Assembly: GCA_021904315.1 (NCBI GenBank) | Contig: CM038919.1 | Location: forward strand, 22,857,666 to 22,921,665 | Origin: Sphagnum magellanicum | Taxonomy: Eukaryota > Streptophyta > Sphagnopsida > Sphagnales > Sphagnaceae | Length of the DNA stretch: 64,000 bases | Direction: 5' to 3' | Shown here: one piece after another, positions 49,401-61,100 of the stretch | How the letters are laid out: every line of letters starts with the position of its first letter | Numbering within the stretch: position 1 is the first letter of the stretch | Position numbers and translations under genes: made by a program | Notes under the pieces: model-generated | Databases searched by the model: none | Seen by the model: only the letters and a program-made list of their open reading frames with translations | What the model was told of the DNA's origin: nothing

Positions 49401-50415
49401 TGGCTGGGGGCCACAGAAGCGGATCATTTGTGGAGCCTACAGTGTTGGAGAATGTACCCATGGAAGCAAATGCGAGGAAGGAGGAAATTTTTGGACCAGT
49501 GGTTCTTTTGTACTCATACAAGTGGGTCTCTAGACTTCCATCCCTTTTTCCTATGTCTCCCATCCAACTTTATGTTCTTGACCATTTCATGTTTTGAATA
49601 AAAGTGAAATGCTTCTCTTACTGGCACCTCAAGAATCTATTGCACATTTTGAGCTTGTGAATAGCAAGAATGGTTATTTTCTTCACTTGCCAGAGGTGTG
49701 ATTCCTTATAGTGGTGAGGGCTGTGCTGCGAGGGGAGCAGGAACTTTAAGGAGGCAGTGGAGGAAGCAAACAACACACATTATGGGTTACAGTCAGGCGT
49801 GTTCACATCAGATCTCAACAAAGCATTCTATGCTTTTGAGCACCTGGAGGTACATTTTCACTTGCTATAAGGATGTTAACAGTTGTATGCAGGCATAAAT
49901 GTGGTATGACTTTTGAGTGGTCAAACACGTAAATCTATAAACTGCAAATGTATAGGGTATATCCTGAGTCAAGTACAGCTGAAGATTCTTTCAGTTGGAT
50001 TTTAGATGCACATCTATGAGGCATACTTTAGGTCTACATACAATTGTGAGTTGTAAATTCTATAGCACCTGATGCAGTCTCAGTGAGGCTGTTCATGCAG
50101 GGTGTCTGCATTGTTGCCCAGTGCTTTGGGATCAGACTTAGATTGGAGACATGTTCTTAATTGATAGGCATTGGTGCAATACATATGCACTCTCCTGTTG
50201 TAGGTTGTATTGCACTTAAAAGGTGTGTGTGTCCATCCCATGGGAATGTACAGGCAGGAGGAGTGGTGTTGAATGATTCACCAAGTGTGAGAGTGGATAG
50301 TCAACCATATGGAGGACTGAAGGACTCTGGAATTCAGCGTGAAGGTGTCAAATATGCTATGGAGGATATGCTCGAGCATAAAGTGCTGGTGATGCGCAAT
50401 GTGGGAGTGTTGTAG
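46403..50415 (+). CDS. Aldehyde dehydrogenase, ALDH21-like, eight exons
   Basis: Predicted exons are 46,403-46,547, 46,937-47,055, 47,558-47,752, 48,064-48,432, 48,647-48,808, 49,250-49,521, 49,741-49,849 and 50,254-50,415. All introns are GT-AG and in phase, giving 510 codons, typical for NAD(P)-dependent ALDH. Rossmann and catalytic parts: SPWNFPLN (Asn184), VLKPSS (Lys207), FTGSG, MELGGN (Glu280) and GGQSCIHMQR (Cys315); then EEIFGPV, GLQSGVFT and the C-terminal PYGGLKDSGIQREG. The enzyme oxidises an aldehyde to an acid. The GQSCI and RAGKKK-V features resemble ALDH21, a stress-linked family of mosses and lycophytes, and bacterial relatives. The exact family is an inference. No clear targeting peptide is seen. 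The gene is convergent with the formiminotransferase-like gene. Confidence 0.88.
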
Positions 50416-51502
50416 ATTATATTGGGTTAAGTGGCTTGTAAAGCAGATGGGTTAAATTGGCAAGACAGGAAAGAATGGGTAGTGGTATCTAAAACATATG
50501 GAGTGCACAGTATGTGCTTTGTGTAATTGGCATGAAACAATGCTGCTACATGTAATGACTTGCGGCAACCATCTCAATTGCAGTATAGATTACTTGTGAG
50601 TAGGAGGGTCCAACTCTAACCTGATATGATGCTCCCCAGCAGTTCTGCATGAATCCAACCAAATGTGCAAGAGCTGTAACAAAGATGTTGACATCATTGG
50701 GATACCAACATGACTTATTTGAGAGTTTTTCCATCTCTCAAATCCTCACTGGCTCATAAACATGAAAAGCATCTTTCTCCTTTAATGAAGCATACTCTTA
50801 TTTTCAACTTTGCTGATGTTGGTCAATAAACATGGTGTTGGTCAATCTCCTGTACAAGCAGCACAAGAAGTCAACAACTGAGCAAAGAGCTTCGGAGGAT
50901 GGAAAAGTTGAATGCTATGCTGCTTGATATAGCTACTGTGCATATATTGTAATGTGTGATCTAGAGCACTGTCTGCTGTAGTCTGTTTGAATGCAATGTC
51001 GAATAAACATGCTGGTTTCTTGAGAACGGTCTTAAAAAGTCTGGCCAAGCTCCCCAGGGCTGAGTTTCTTAACACCGTGAGACATGGAATAAGCATTTGT
51101 TCAATTCCATGGTGATGAACAATACCCTTGCACTTCTTCAGAGTTGAGTTCTGGATTCAACTCATTCCATCAAGTTTCTGGAATTCTCACAGACCTGCAC
51201 AAAGATACTGATACTGAAGAGTTCTAAAGAAAGAGCAAATCTGATTTTGAAGTCTGCATTATCCTCAGAGGTGAAGAGCAGGTTGAATTAAAAAGAGTAT
51301 ATGTGCTGCTTTGGAGTTTTCTGCTCTGCAGATTTTGTTGACTTCTTGATGTAGTTTTGCTGTTCCAGTTCCTCTGTTTTCCTGACATAGTTTAGTTATA
51401 GTTGAAGGTGTACAGAACCTACAATTCCAGATTTGGTGAAGAAGACTCACAGAACACGAGATGGGTGTTGGTTGCAATTGTTTGGGATCGGTAGAAAGTG
51501 GA
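50416..51502. other. Convergent intergenic region with both 3' ends
   Basis: This lies between the stop of the aldehyde dehydrogenase (+) and the stop of the formiminotransferase-like gene (-) and should hold both 3' untranslated regions and polyadenylation sites (for example AATAAA at about 51,001). No further gene is recognised. Confidence 0.5.
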
Positions 51503-52643
51503 CTACGGATTTGGAAAGCTTTGAATGCGTGAGGACGTTTTGTCACAAGCTGCCTTGAGCACTTCATCCTCTGTGAATCCAGTGGTATATCCCTGCTTTG
51601 CTTCAATATTTTCTGTTGCAGCAAGCCTGACGACTTCCCTCTGGACAAGCTCCGGGTCCGACACCTGACAATTCAACAGATTGCAGGCGATCTCAATCTC
51701 CGTCTCGCCATGTCGTAACGCCATCGCTTGGACTTGCGGAAGACCTCCTCCTCTGAAGCTCAGTTTCCGAGCGATGCGACGCGCAGCCGCTAAATCCTGC
51801 GTCAGTAGCGGTACATTGAAGTTCATGATCCAAGGACATGCTCCCACTATGACTACTCCCGTTTTGGCCGTTTGCATTTCGGGTCCGAAATCCGGTTGCA
51901 TGTCGCTTGGAAAAGATAAGGAGCTTGATCCTGTCCATAACCCTTGCTCATCGGTAGTCTGGAAGTACCCCAGAGCGCGGCGGAGTTCGTCCAGCGGCCT
52001 CCCTGTGGCGTGCGCTGCGCCATACAAAAACACTGGAACTGCACACAAGAAAACAAACCATCGGATTACGGTCTGTTTCTTGCTTCCCATCGTGACAGAG
52101 TTTTCGAGCCTCTAGCTAGTCCCCGTGAAGCTTTCTTCTCTGCAAAACTGCAAATGAAACAAGAAACACAAGAAGGTTGCAGAAGCTCTGGAGATAAAGC
52201 TCGCCTTTGAAGTTGGAGCCAATTGCTTGTGCAATTGCTCGCGCTATAGGAGCAACTTCCTGCAATGCGACACCGCCGAGGGGATGGAGGGAAATATGAT
52301 CCACGGCTCCGAGCCTGGGATGGCTACCACAATGCTGTCGCAAATCCAAACTCTCCAGCGCCGCTTCCACTGCTTCCGTCACTGCGATTTGCAAAGGTGG
52401 CAGCTGTAGTCCCGACTCTCTTCGAGATCCCTGAAGGAGAGAGCCTGCGAGAGTATAACCAACTCTGCTGTACTCGTGGTCTTCGAAAACATGGAGGAGA
52501 GGAGCTCTCGGCTGCGATCGTGCTGCTGCTTCAATCTTTTCCAGAGCTTCTGCATTGCTTGATGGATTGACAGAGACATAGATTTTGCAACATGCGAGCG
52601 GCAAAGATCTTTTCCACGCCGCCCTGGTCACTAAACTCGCCAT
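51503..52643 (-). CDS. Glutamate formiminotransferase-like (FTCD N-domain-like) protein
   Basis: Two exons in transcription order: 52,643-52,205 and 52,038-51,503, giving 324 codons. The product resembles plant formiminotransferase-cyclodeaminase-like proteins: LACCKIYVSVNPSSNAEALE, FEDHEYSRVGYTLAGSL, QHCGSHPRLGAVDHISLHPL, then VFLYGAAH, LRRALGYFQT, GVVIVGACPWIMNFNVPL, RRIARKLSFRGGGLPQVQAM and ACNLLN. The family transfers a formimino group between glutamate and tetrahydrofolate; its plant role is poorly known. Exon phases (1 then 2) join only if the intron is GC-AG: AAAG|GCGAGC donor at 52,204-52,203 and CAG acceptor. The nearest downstream GT would shift the frame. The first Met lies before a short Arg/Lys-containing leader, possibly organellar. 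Confidence 0.85.
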
Positions 52644-53426
52644 CGCGCTTCATTCTTCTCCTTCTTCTCCTTCTCCTTATTTCCTCCTCTCTTTTCGTCT
52701 TGATGTCCTGCACCTTACGTTCATCATCGTCTCCGCTCACCGGTTGGAATGTGCATCTTTGCATCCAACGGCGGGTAAGGGAAAAGCAACCTGATATCAC
52801 GCCAAAGACGTCCTCCGCGTAAGCAGGCCGCCTTCGCTCCCCGAACTCTGCCGTCTGAGTGCTCGACTGAGAAGCTTGCACGCCGACAAGAGTGCAGCCG
52901 GTTTTTGAACTTTGCGTCGCGCTATTTCAGAAAAGACAAATCAATTGCCATATATGCTCCTTGCACGAGAAATGCACCTGAATGTGAACGACATAAGGAA
53001 CGGATAGACCAGGAAGGAGAAGCACAAGAGGATGAGCAAGAAGACTAAGAGAAGAGCGGCGATGGCGATGACGAAAGAGCGAGGATGAGGTGACGATGCC
53101 TGCTGGGATCCCTACACAGCCGCATGCAATGCTGCCATGGACGCTGGTTCACAGCATGGCGAAAGCTCCGTCAAGCTCGGCAGTCTCTCCACTCGGGATT
53201 CACACACACCTTGCTCTTCTATTCTGTATTCCCATTCCTCGTCTTAGATGGAGAAAACGTCAGACAAATCACACTCCGGATCAGATCCATGAAAGTGGCA
53301 CCACCTAGACCCACCAGGGAAGAGTTTCACAGAGTTGGAGTTTGTGAGCCCTTCACTATTGGAGGAAATTGCATTTGTCATAAGGACTAAAAAGGAAGTT
53401 ATGTTGGGATGGATGGGGTGTTGCAG
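52644..53426. other. Divergent upstream region
   Basis: This lies between the formiminotransferase-like gene (-) and the reductase pseudogene (+). It contains a CTT-rich tract at 52,650-52,690, which is GAA-rich in the leader of the minus-strand gene. A first exon for the reductase should lie here, but no Rossmann VTGASGFIG segment could be read. A minus-strand frame with an Arg run (52,881-52,531) is attributed to the CTT tract. Confidence 0.4.
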
Positions 53427-55061
53427 AGAAAGTGAAGCATCTGGTTCTGCAGTTACCAGGTGCCCATGACCGCCTGAAGCTTTTAACTGCTGAACTTTTT
53501 GGAGCCTGGATGCTTCGATGAGGCTGTGCTTGGCTGTGATGGAGTATTCCACACTGCATCTCCACTCTACTCATTGGGCATCACAGATCCCCAGGTTTCA
53601 TCTTGCCCATTCAACCTATTTGTTGCTGCTTTTCCAAGATGCAAAGGTTTCAGAAGTCTTGTCTTTGAGTCTTTAAAAACCCTTTGCTATCTGTTTTGTG
53701 GGGGAAAAAAAGCAATAAGCTTCCAGATCCAACTGGCACACATGGAATTAAGAAGGAAAAGGCAAATGTCTCTTGATTTGTTTCTTTAACAGTGCAGATG
53801 GTTGTCTACATCGCAGGCACACTTCATTGATCCAGTGGTATGTAAATGGAACTCTCAATGTGCTAGCTTCCTGTGCAAAAGTGCACACATAGAGGGTGGT
53901 CTTGACATCATCTTTAGGATCTGGATCAGCCGCACTCCTAAATGCACTCCTGAGGTTGTTGTTGATGAGAGTTTCTGGAGTGATGAAGGATTTTGTCAGG
54001 GAAATAAGGTCTGCTGGATCTGCTGACCTTTATGCTCTAGTACTGGATTTTTCCTATGCACCTTAGCCTTGCTTTTGAATTCTTCTTGCAAAGCTGGCAA
54101 GTTAAAGGATTTTGGAAGATTTATGAGATAGCATGTGATTGGTTCAGGATTGATGTGTTGTCCAAGACATTTGCAAAAGGAAATCTGGGATTTTGTGAAA
54201 GAGAAAGGTTTAGACATGGTGGTCTTCAAACCCAGTGGGACATTTGGTCCTGCTTAACATGCTTCACGAACTGGGCACTCATAGATACATCTTGGGAACT
54301 CTAAATGGTGAGTAACTCCAGATCTTCAAAGCCTAAAGTATTTGGCTCGTCTTATGATGTTCATGAGTTGGAATAAGCCTTAAGACTCATTGGCGAATTT
54401 GACAAAATGTTTGATGGTGCCTTGGTGTTTGCAGGGACACTCAAGACATATCCAAACCTGGCTTTTGATGTTGTGGGCATCAAAGATGTGGCAATGGCTC
54501 ATACATTGGCATATGAATCAGGGCATGCAATGGGCCAGTACATTTGTTCTGGGCTTGTACTTCACTTTGCTGATTTGATCTTGCATCTGATATATGATAT
54601 TTCTGTTAGGTAAGTTATAATCCTCTCTCCCCTCACTTCCTCTTCAGTTTGCATCATCAACTCAGAAAAATGGGTGTCATCCACACTGTGTAGGATATGT
54701 TCCCTGCCATGGCTTTCCCTGGGAGCAACTTTCTTGATGTATAGTTTTTTCTGCTTGCCAAGTTGATACAAAGCGGTGGGTGAACTGGTGGGTCTCCAGG
54801 GATCCTCACAAGACTGTCTCCAGGGTTCCACCATACAATTTGTCATCCCAAAAATTGAGGGATTTTGGACTCCACTTCCAACCTGTTGAAGATGTCATTC
54901 ATGAATCTGTAATCGAGATTGAAGAAAGTTGGGACTGTTGGATTAACAACATTGCCAACATACAGGATGCACGTGGGACTTTCCTGCTGTTGTGGAGCAG
55001 ACTGGCCTATCTTAAATTGATCCTTCAGCAGGTTAATTGCCATAAGTACCATGTGATATGA
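53427..55061 (+). pseudogene. Cinnamoyl-CoA-reductase-like (SDR108E) pseudogene
   Basis: Exon-like pieces, in family order: 53,427-53,594 ([17 protein letters not shown], then [19 protein letters not shown] in another frame); 53,817-about 54,040 (AHFIDPVV, VVVDESFWSDEGFC); about 54,150-54,307 (DFVKEKGLDMVVF, then a TFGPA phrase) before a GTGAGT donor; 54,435-54,609 (GTLKTYPNLAFDVVGIKDVA, GHAMGQYICSG) before GTAAGT; and about 54,800-55,061 (PPYNLSSQKLRDFGLHFQPV). Intact relatives reduce cinnamoyl-CoA or similar carbonyls with NADPH. Here the NADP-binding first exon is missing, one extra base shifts the first piece, an in-frame TAG follows KVHT in the second, and another stop follows TFGPA. Splice sites remain good, so decay is moderate. 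Confidence 0.8.
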
Positions 55062-57820
55062 TTTTGCTTGAGCCCTGTCAAAAGGGAGGATGGTAAATGC
55101 AGTGAAGAGGACTATGTTTTGATGCTGCCTGCAAGCTTGCCTGTATCTAGACATCAGAGTTACGGAATGGAGGCATCATCTAGTGGTGAATTTCTGTGAC
55201 CAACTCATGCTAGCTTCATGAAGACTGTGGATGACAGTTAATCAGGCAGGTGACATGGATCCAAATATGGATAGAAAATCCAAACAATGTGTACCATGGT
55301 GGGTACTGTCCTTTTGCAGACAATTTAGGTTCTCTTATTGTATGGAGCTATTATTATAGATGATAGTCAATAGGAATTCTGAGTTTCTGTTTAATACTAA
55401 AAGGAAAGTAGCAACTCTACTATCTTGAAATTGGTAACGTGAGCACATTTTTTGGGGATGTTAAAACCATTTCATTTTATTACACTACCGAAGTCAAACT
55501 TTTGGGTTTTCATTGGCTTGCATAACTTCTTTATTGTTTGTGTTTTCATCAAATCTGGTGGCATTTCTGCTATGAATATTGTTGTGTGATTAATGTCATG
55601 TTTGATTAATTGTTGTATAAACAAATTGGATTACATATTTCATGATTTTGGTGAATAGAAGTACTAAATCTTATATGGATCTTTGTCGATTATAATATTG
55701 AATCAAAGGGCCCAGACAGTGATCTTGTAAACAATTTACTATAGCTTGTTTCTCTATAGCAGATTGCCATCACCTGTGAAAATTTGATCAAGCTTAAGGG
55801 GGGCCCTATACTGGCTATGGCTGGCACATTATACTTCACCACCCCTGTAGTACTGCTAAAGATTCTGCATGCTTATTTTATGATGGATTTTGTTGTTGCT
55901 TTTTCTGAGGGAGATTACCAAGTCCGCATTATTGTTTAGGATCTTTGTTACTCCTAAAATATGCCCTGATCATAATGAAGATTTAGAGCTGTAAATGCAT
56001 GAAAGTTGTTCACTTGCTGCCTGTGTTTTAAATAGTCTTGTAGCTATTGTTTGGGGGTAAGAGATGCAGCTTTTGTCAGATTGTTTCTAAGATTGTTTCA
56101 CTTGTTAGTTCTGTAGAGGATTATGGCATTAGAGAATGTGTGTTGAAGAATCACAATGCAACTCATATTGTAGCTTCTGTATGATCCTACACCTGATGTA
56201 CTGCTTCTCATGGGTCTAATTTGGGTGCAGCTGGAGTTCATTTCTACCCATGTATCTGGAGTTCAATATGTTTGTTTGATGTAAGTTGATCAAATTTTAT
56301 TTCCTTTATTCTTCTTCTGCTCTAATTTTTTCTTTTTAGAGCAGTAAATGTGGTGGTGACAGGAAATGCGCATAGCATTTTAGTTGAGTTTTGCTGAAAA
56401 TCAGATCTCAGGTATCCAATCTCATATGAATCTTTTGCTTACTGTTCAATTCTGTCAATTCACATTCTTTGTCACCAGAGTCTATACTGGTCACCGGCTG
56501 GCATTGACAGTAGACAATCTTGATAGGGGTGGCAATAACTGGTCAATTGTGTCTAGCACACTATCATTATTATGGAGTGGCCACACATGTCCAGGTTTGG
56601 AGTCTGAAATAGGCATATGAGGTGCACTGATGGGAACAGAAGATACCTTAAGGTATCAACATAGTGAAGAGTTAGCATTGAAAGACATAGACAATGCCTA
56701 ATAACGCCTGATGATCAAAAAATGTGAGTGTGAGCAGGTCAGTTGAACCACCCTGGTTGTGCTGTCTCTGATCAGGCACAATCAGAATTCTGAACATAAT
56801 TGGGTCTCTTGAGCTCAGAACATCATCCATGTTGTGTTTGTTGTTGACTACTTCTGGCAGATCTGTCTAGGTAGTTCTTTGTGTGCTCGATTGATCTTGG
56901 GCTTACTGGAAATGTAGCATTAGCAATTTTTCGTTTCAATATTCAATACCAACAGACTTAGGATATTTCTTTATGGCAAGATGTTGCTATATGTACAATG
57001 TACAAGAAGCTCTTGAGTAGGAAGTTGAATTTGTTCCACTTTCTACTATTCAGGACGCACAGGGAACATGCTCCAGACAGAAGAAGCTTGTTCCTACCTG
57101 CCAGATGTAGTGATGATAAATGCACAGAAAGAATGGACCACAAAGGAAACTGATGAATTTCAGATCAGGGCCCAAAGAGGCAAGTCACACTGGTTGTAAA
57201 TAGAGATTGAGACTTATATTTGGTGGGTGTTTTGTGCATTGAACCTGTGCAGCTACTGTATATATTTTCATTTTAAGGCTTCCTCGACTTGGTTACTGCT
57301 ATATCTGTTGTCCTTGGAAGAGATGAAGTTACAAATCTCTGTGAAGTATCTGCTTGTACACTGAAATTGGATTGCATGTTTGGTAAGGGAGAATCCTGCA
57401 GCTCATTAAGTGAAAGCAAGAGTTCCATTGCATGAAGTTGAAGAAGCATGCTACTGATTCCAGTGGAATTGTCCCTTTGTCTCTTTGATCTGAGTCTGAA
57501 ACTTATCTTTGATGTAGAATTGCAGGAAAATTTGTGTCTTCCTAAACAGGCTGCAACAACAAGCCACCTGTCAACCCCTTAACATTGAGGTGAGTGCTCA
57601 CCATCTCTGTTCACCTTCAAGTGCAAAACCATCCCACTTTCAGCATTATGACTTACCCATCCTGCACGTGTTCCACCTCTTAAATCCCCTTTGGACATAA
57701 TACATCTATATCTACAGCCATTCACAGTTTAGGATGAATTGGCAGTTTGCAGTTGCAAGTATCTCCTTGTACTGAGATGGACATGTGTTCTGATTGTTGG
57801 ATGCTTATTCCCATTTACAG
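55062..57820. other. Noncoding stretch
   Basis: No gene is recognised. A possible small exon at about 57,538-57,590 ends in a GTGAGT donor and could precede the reductase exon that follows, but its peptide matches nothing recognised. The rest has single-copy, moderately AT-rich composition with no repeats noted. Confidence 0.4.
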
Positions 57821-58172
57821 GCAGATTGTTCCCAGTCAAGCATTCTCTGACAAGAAACATCAATTTTTTGCTGAACAATCTTTGCAGTCCTTGCGTGGAC
57901 CACCTACAAAAGGAGATTTCAAAATGCAACCATTGTGGATGTTGAGGGTTACCAAGCCATACACAAAATGTAGCTACATTCCAGGACAACTTGAGATAGC
58001 AACAGAACCACTGTTGAACACTTACAAGAACAAAGATCCATATATTGGCACCATCACATCTGTGAAGAGGATTGTGGGGTCCAATGCCCTTGGTGAGACT
58101 TGCCACATTGTTGTTCATCACGATGGAAATGTTCCCTACTGGGAAGGCCAAAGTTATGGCATCATTCCTCCT
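57821..58172 (+). CDS. Ferredoxin-NADP reductase, isolated 5' exon (partial)
   Basis: The frame ends [36 protein letters not shown] and then a perfect GTAAGT donor at 58,173. This is the N-terminal part of the FAD-binding barrel of plant FNR (family pattern: [37 protein letters not shown]). It is preceded by [15 protein letters not shown], also typical. FNR passes electrons between ferredoxin and NADP(H) in plastids; the longer N-terminal segment would be transit or linker sequence. The exon starts after a CAG acceptor at 57,820. None of the later FNR parts (RLYSIAS, GICSNFL, NADP-binding GTGVAP) was found in the next 5.8 kb, so this is a stranded fragment or a gene with a long intron. Confidence 0.7.
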
Positions 58173-61100
58173 GTAAGTATCTCTGCACTCTATTGTAAGG
58201 GCAGGTTGAGGGTGCTGTCAACATCATGACTGAGTCTTCTTTTCCCATCCTCTCCTTCAACTTTCGATTGTTGGTAATTTTGTCTGAAACCATAGTGCAA
58301 ATTGCAGAAGCAAAGACCGCTGGGAATGTTGCTGGTGTTGAATGTTACTGGTCTACTGCAGCAGACCCAGCAAACCATTGCTAGCGGTGCTAATGCTGTG
58401 CATGTTGTTAACTTTGCTGTTGCTAGTGTTGCTGCTGTTGATTGTCTTCCAACATTTTGAGGATTCATCTTGCTTTGTTGCTACTAATGTGATTATAATA
58501 TGCACTTGGGTTTTGTTCTGATAATCATCTATGAACTCAAGGAATGCATCTATTGAAAACATTAACATAATGTATGTTGTTTCTGTGTAAGATAGGATGG
58601 GGGTTTTGGCATATAATTAAATAACCAGAGATTGGAAGCAAGTTGGTCATTGTGAAAAAATATTCAATTAATTGCAACTGGAGGAGGTATGCCTTTTCGG
58701 TAAATAAGTAAGTTGATCCTTCTTTTTTCTGACCACAAATCAAGAACAATGTCCCAATGGCAGATAATTAAGATTCCTGATGTCAAAATGTCTCAATACT
58801 TTTTGTAGAGGGTTGCATCAATGTGTACAAAGGACATGATGACCAATTTTAGCATGGAATGGAACCAATTTCTTTTGGTGTTTTCAAATGGTAATTTACT
58901 ATTGTCTCAGCTGGGGTAACCTTAGTTGGAACTTATGGTAGCTGTTTTGCAACTCCAATGACAATTGATACATGATGTTTTTCAAAACTCATCCCTTTGG
59001 AAACTATTAAAGATTTATATATAACTTTTCTACATCTGGTACCAAAAGATGTCTTGTTTTGCATGGAGAATCACAAGCATAAAATGGGCTCTAAACATGT
59101 TTTGTAATGGGCATTAGTGAGTATACTTCTATAGTGTCATGTTTATTTGATTTCATTAATTCTGGCATCCCTTGTTTTGGTGGAAATCTGTCACACATAA
59201 TCCAGCATGTCTTGACCCTTGCAAATTAGGTGACAACAAAGGTACTGCACACTATTATGAAATGAAAGTTTAGCAAATAATAGAAACATTGCAAGTCAAA
59301 TTCTTAGATGATAGCCAAACATTAAGGGCCAAGTCATTGAGTTGATTATTTTTAAAATATGATTTGTTAATTGAATTTGCAGATGTGGTTATCGATTCAT
59401 AAGCTAATAAGATCATTTTTCAGAAAAAGAGAGAGAAAAGGAACAAAAGTTAAGAGAAAAAAAACAGATAACAAAACTGAAAAATTTAGAAAATAGAAAA
59501 ACATAAAGAAAAAACCAACAGAAATTGAAAAAAATACAGGAAAAAAGAAAAAAACAAGAGAAAAATCATTCATGGTGGAGTCCTATTTATGATTTGTCCA
59601 ATGGAAGGAGGTTTGAAGCATATCGTAATGTAACATAAAGTAATCTTATCCCAAGTGCAAGTTCTGGATTGTCATGATGCCCCAAACCTTCTACATTGTT
59701 ATACAATGCAATTTGTACTTGCAATACATCAATTATAGGATAATTTCCCAAATCCAAGTATTTCAAAGACTTGTTCTTTCAAATTTCTATGCGCTTTCAC
59801 ATTTATTTGAATATTACAAGAAGGGTCATTGGGTAAACAAGTCACAAAAAACATAAAGTAAAAAACCTTGGGGGAAGATCAAGCAATCTGTTGCCAGCCA
59901 GGGTGAACCAGCACCCACACTGGTACCTTTTTGAGTGAGGTCTCTTAGTAGCCATATTAACCCTAAAATTGTTAGATTTGGACTCAGAGACCTTCATTTA
60001 GTGTAAGCATGGGATATTCCTAATATTTGGAGGTAATTTAAATGGATTTTGGAGTTTTTACCATTGCACTAGCATGGATTCACCCCAGGCATCTGTTGCC
60101 CCGAACTTGGCTAGAAAATGATCATATGTGAAATGGAGGCAATAACCACTTGCTGCACTTAATTTGGCTACATGTCTCCTTTCAATCAAGAATTTTTTTA
60201 CAATTTTGTGATGTGACCAAAATGGCAACCATCCACAAGATGAAGCCAAATCTTACTATAAATGAGGTATTCAAGTAAAACATTTAAGCATCTATCTGTA
60301 GTGTTGACTGCCTCCAAGAACCTATTATAGAAATCTGCCAATTTGTATTTTTCCTTTCAAAATATGGCAAATTTGGGCACTTTTTTCATACAAATTCCTT
60401 CTAATAGGTCAAGATCTAATTTTTCAGGTCAAAATTTGCTAAAAAAAGTCGCCAAGAATTAAATCACAGCTTTGCAATCCTGATAAAAAAAAGCAGGAAT
60501 AAAAGACAAGAAATGAACTGTTACACAAGTTGCACCACCTACTATTGTGAAGGTGGAACTTTACAGTCTTGTTTACACTGGCACCTATTCAAATCTAAAC
60601 TCGTACAATCTTGAAACAAACATTGAGTGAACATTTACCACATTGATAATGCACCTGGTTGTTGGTTTACATGCTAGACACCTTCTAGTGATGACACAAC
60701 ACAACAATGCAATATGCAACCATGAGGGCCGAAAAAACAAACAGAGTTCCCATCATGACCCAATAGTATATTCTCATTTCAGTCCTCCCTTAGCTTGGGG
60801 AAACTCTTCTTTTAAAACTCCAAAACCACTCTTGCCTCCAGCTTGTATATTAACAAATCCTGTCATAAATCACATTGTCTAGAGTTAGTTGCTCCATTGC
60901 TAGCATGGTAAGCCTGAAGGTCACTTGCTGACCAAATCTCAAGTTCAAATCCCACTTGGTGCTTATGCCTTCAAAACTTCTACAATCTTGCTGGGAATAT
61001 GGATCCTAAGAGAACAAACCAGACACAGTTGGCTCAAATTAGCATTGCAAATTATAGCTTGATAATTTTAGTTCAACATTTGCTAGATTGGAAATAATGT

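Noticed and set aside
52531-52881. Minus-strand frame with an Arg/Glu-rich run
   Set aside because: It is the CTT-rich tract read in reverse, overlapping the real formiminotransferase-like start in another frame.
60883-60961. Possible tRNA gene or tRNA-derived SINE head
   Set aside because: AGTTCAAATCCC resembles a B box and TAGCATGGTAA an A box, but the T stem does not pair and no tail or target duplication was found.
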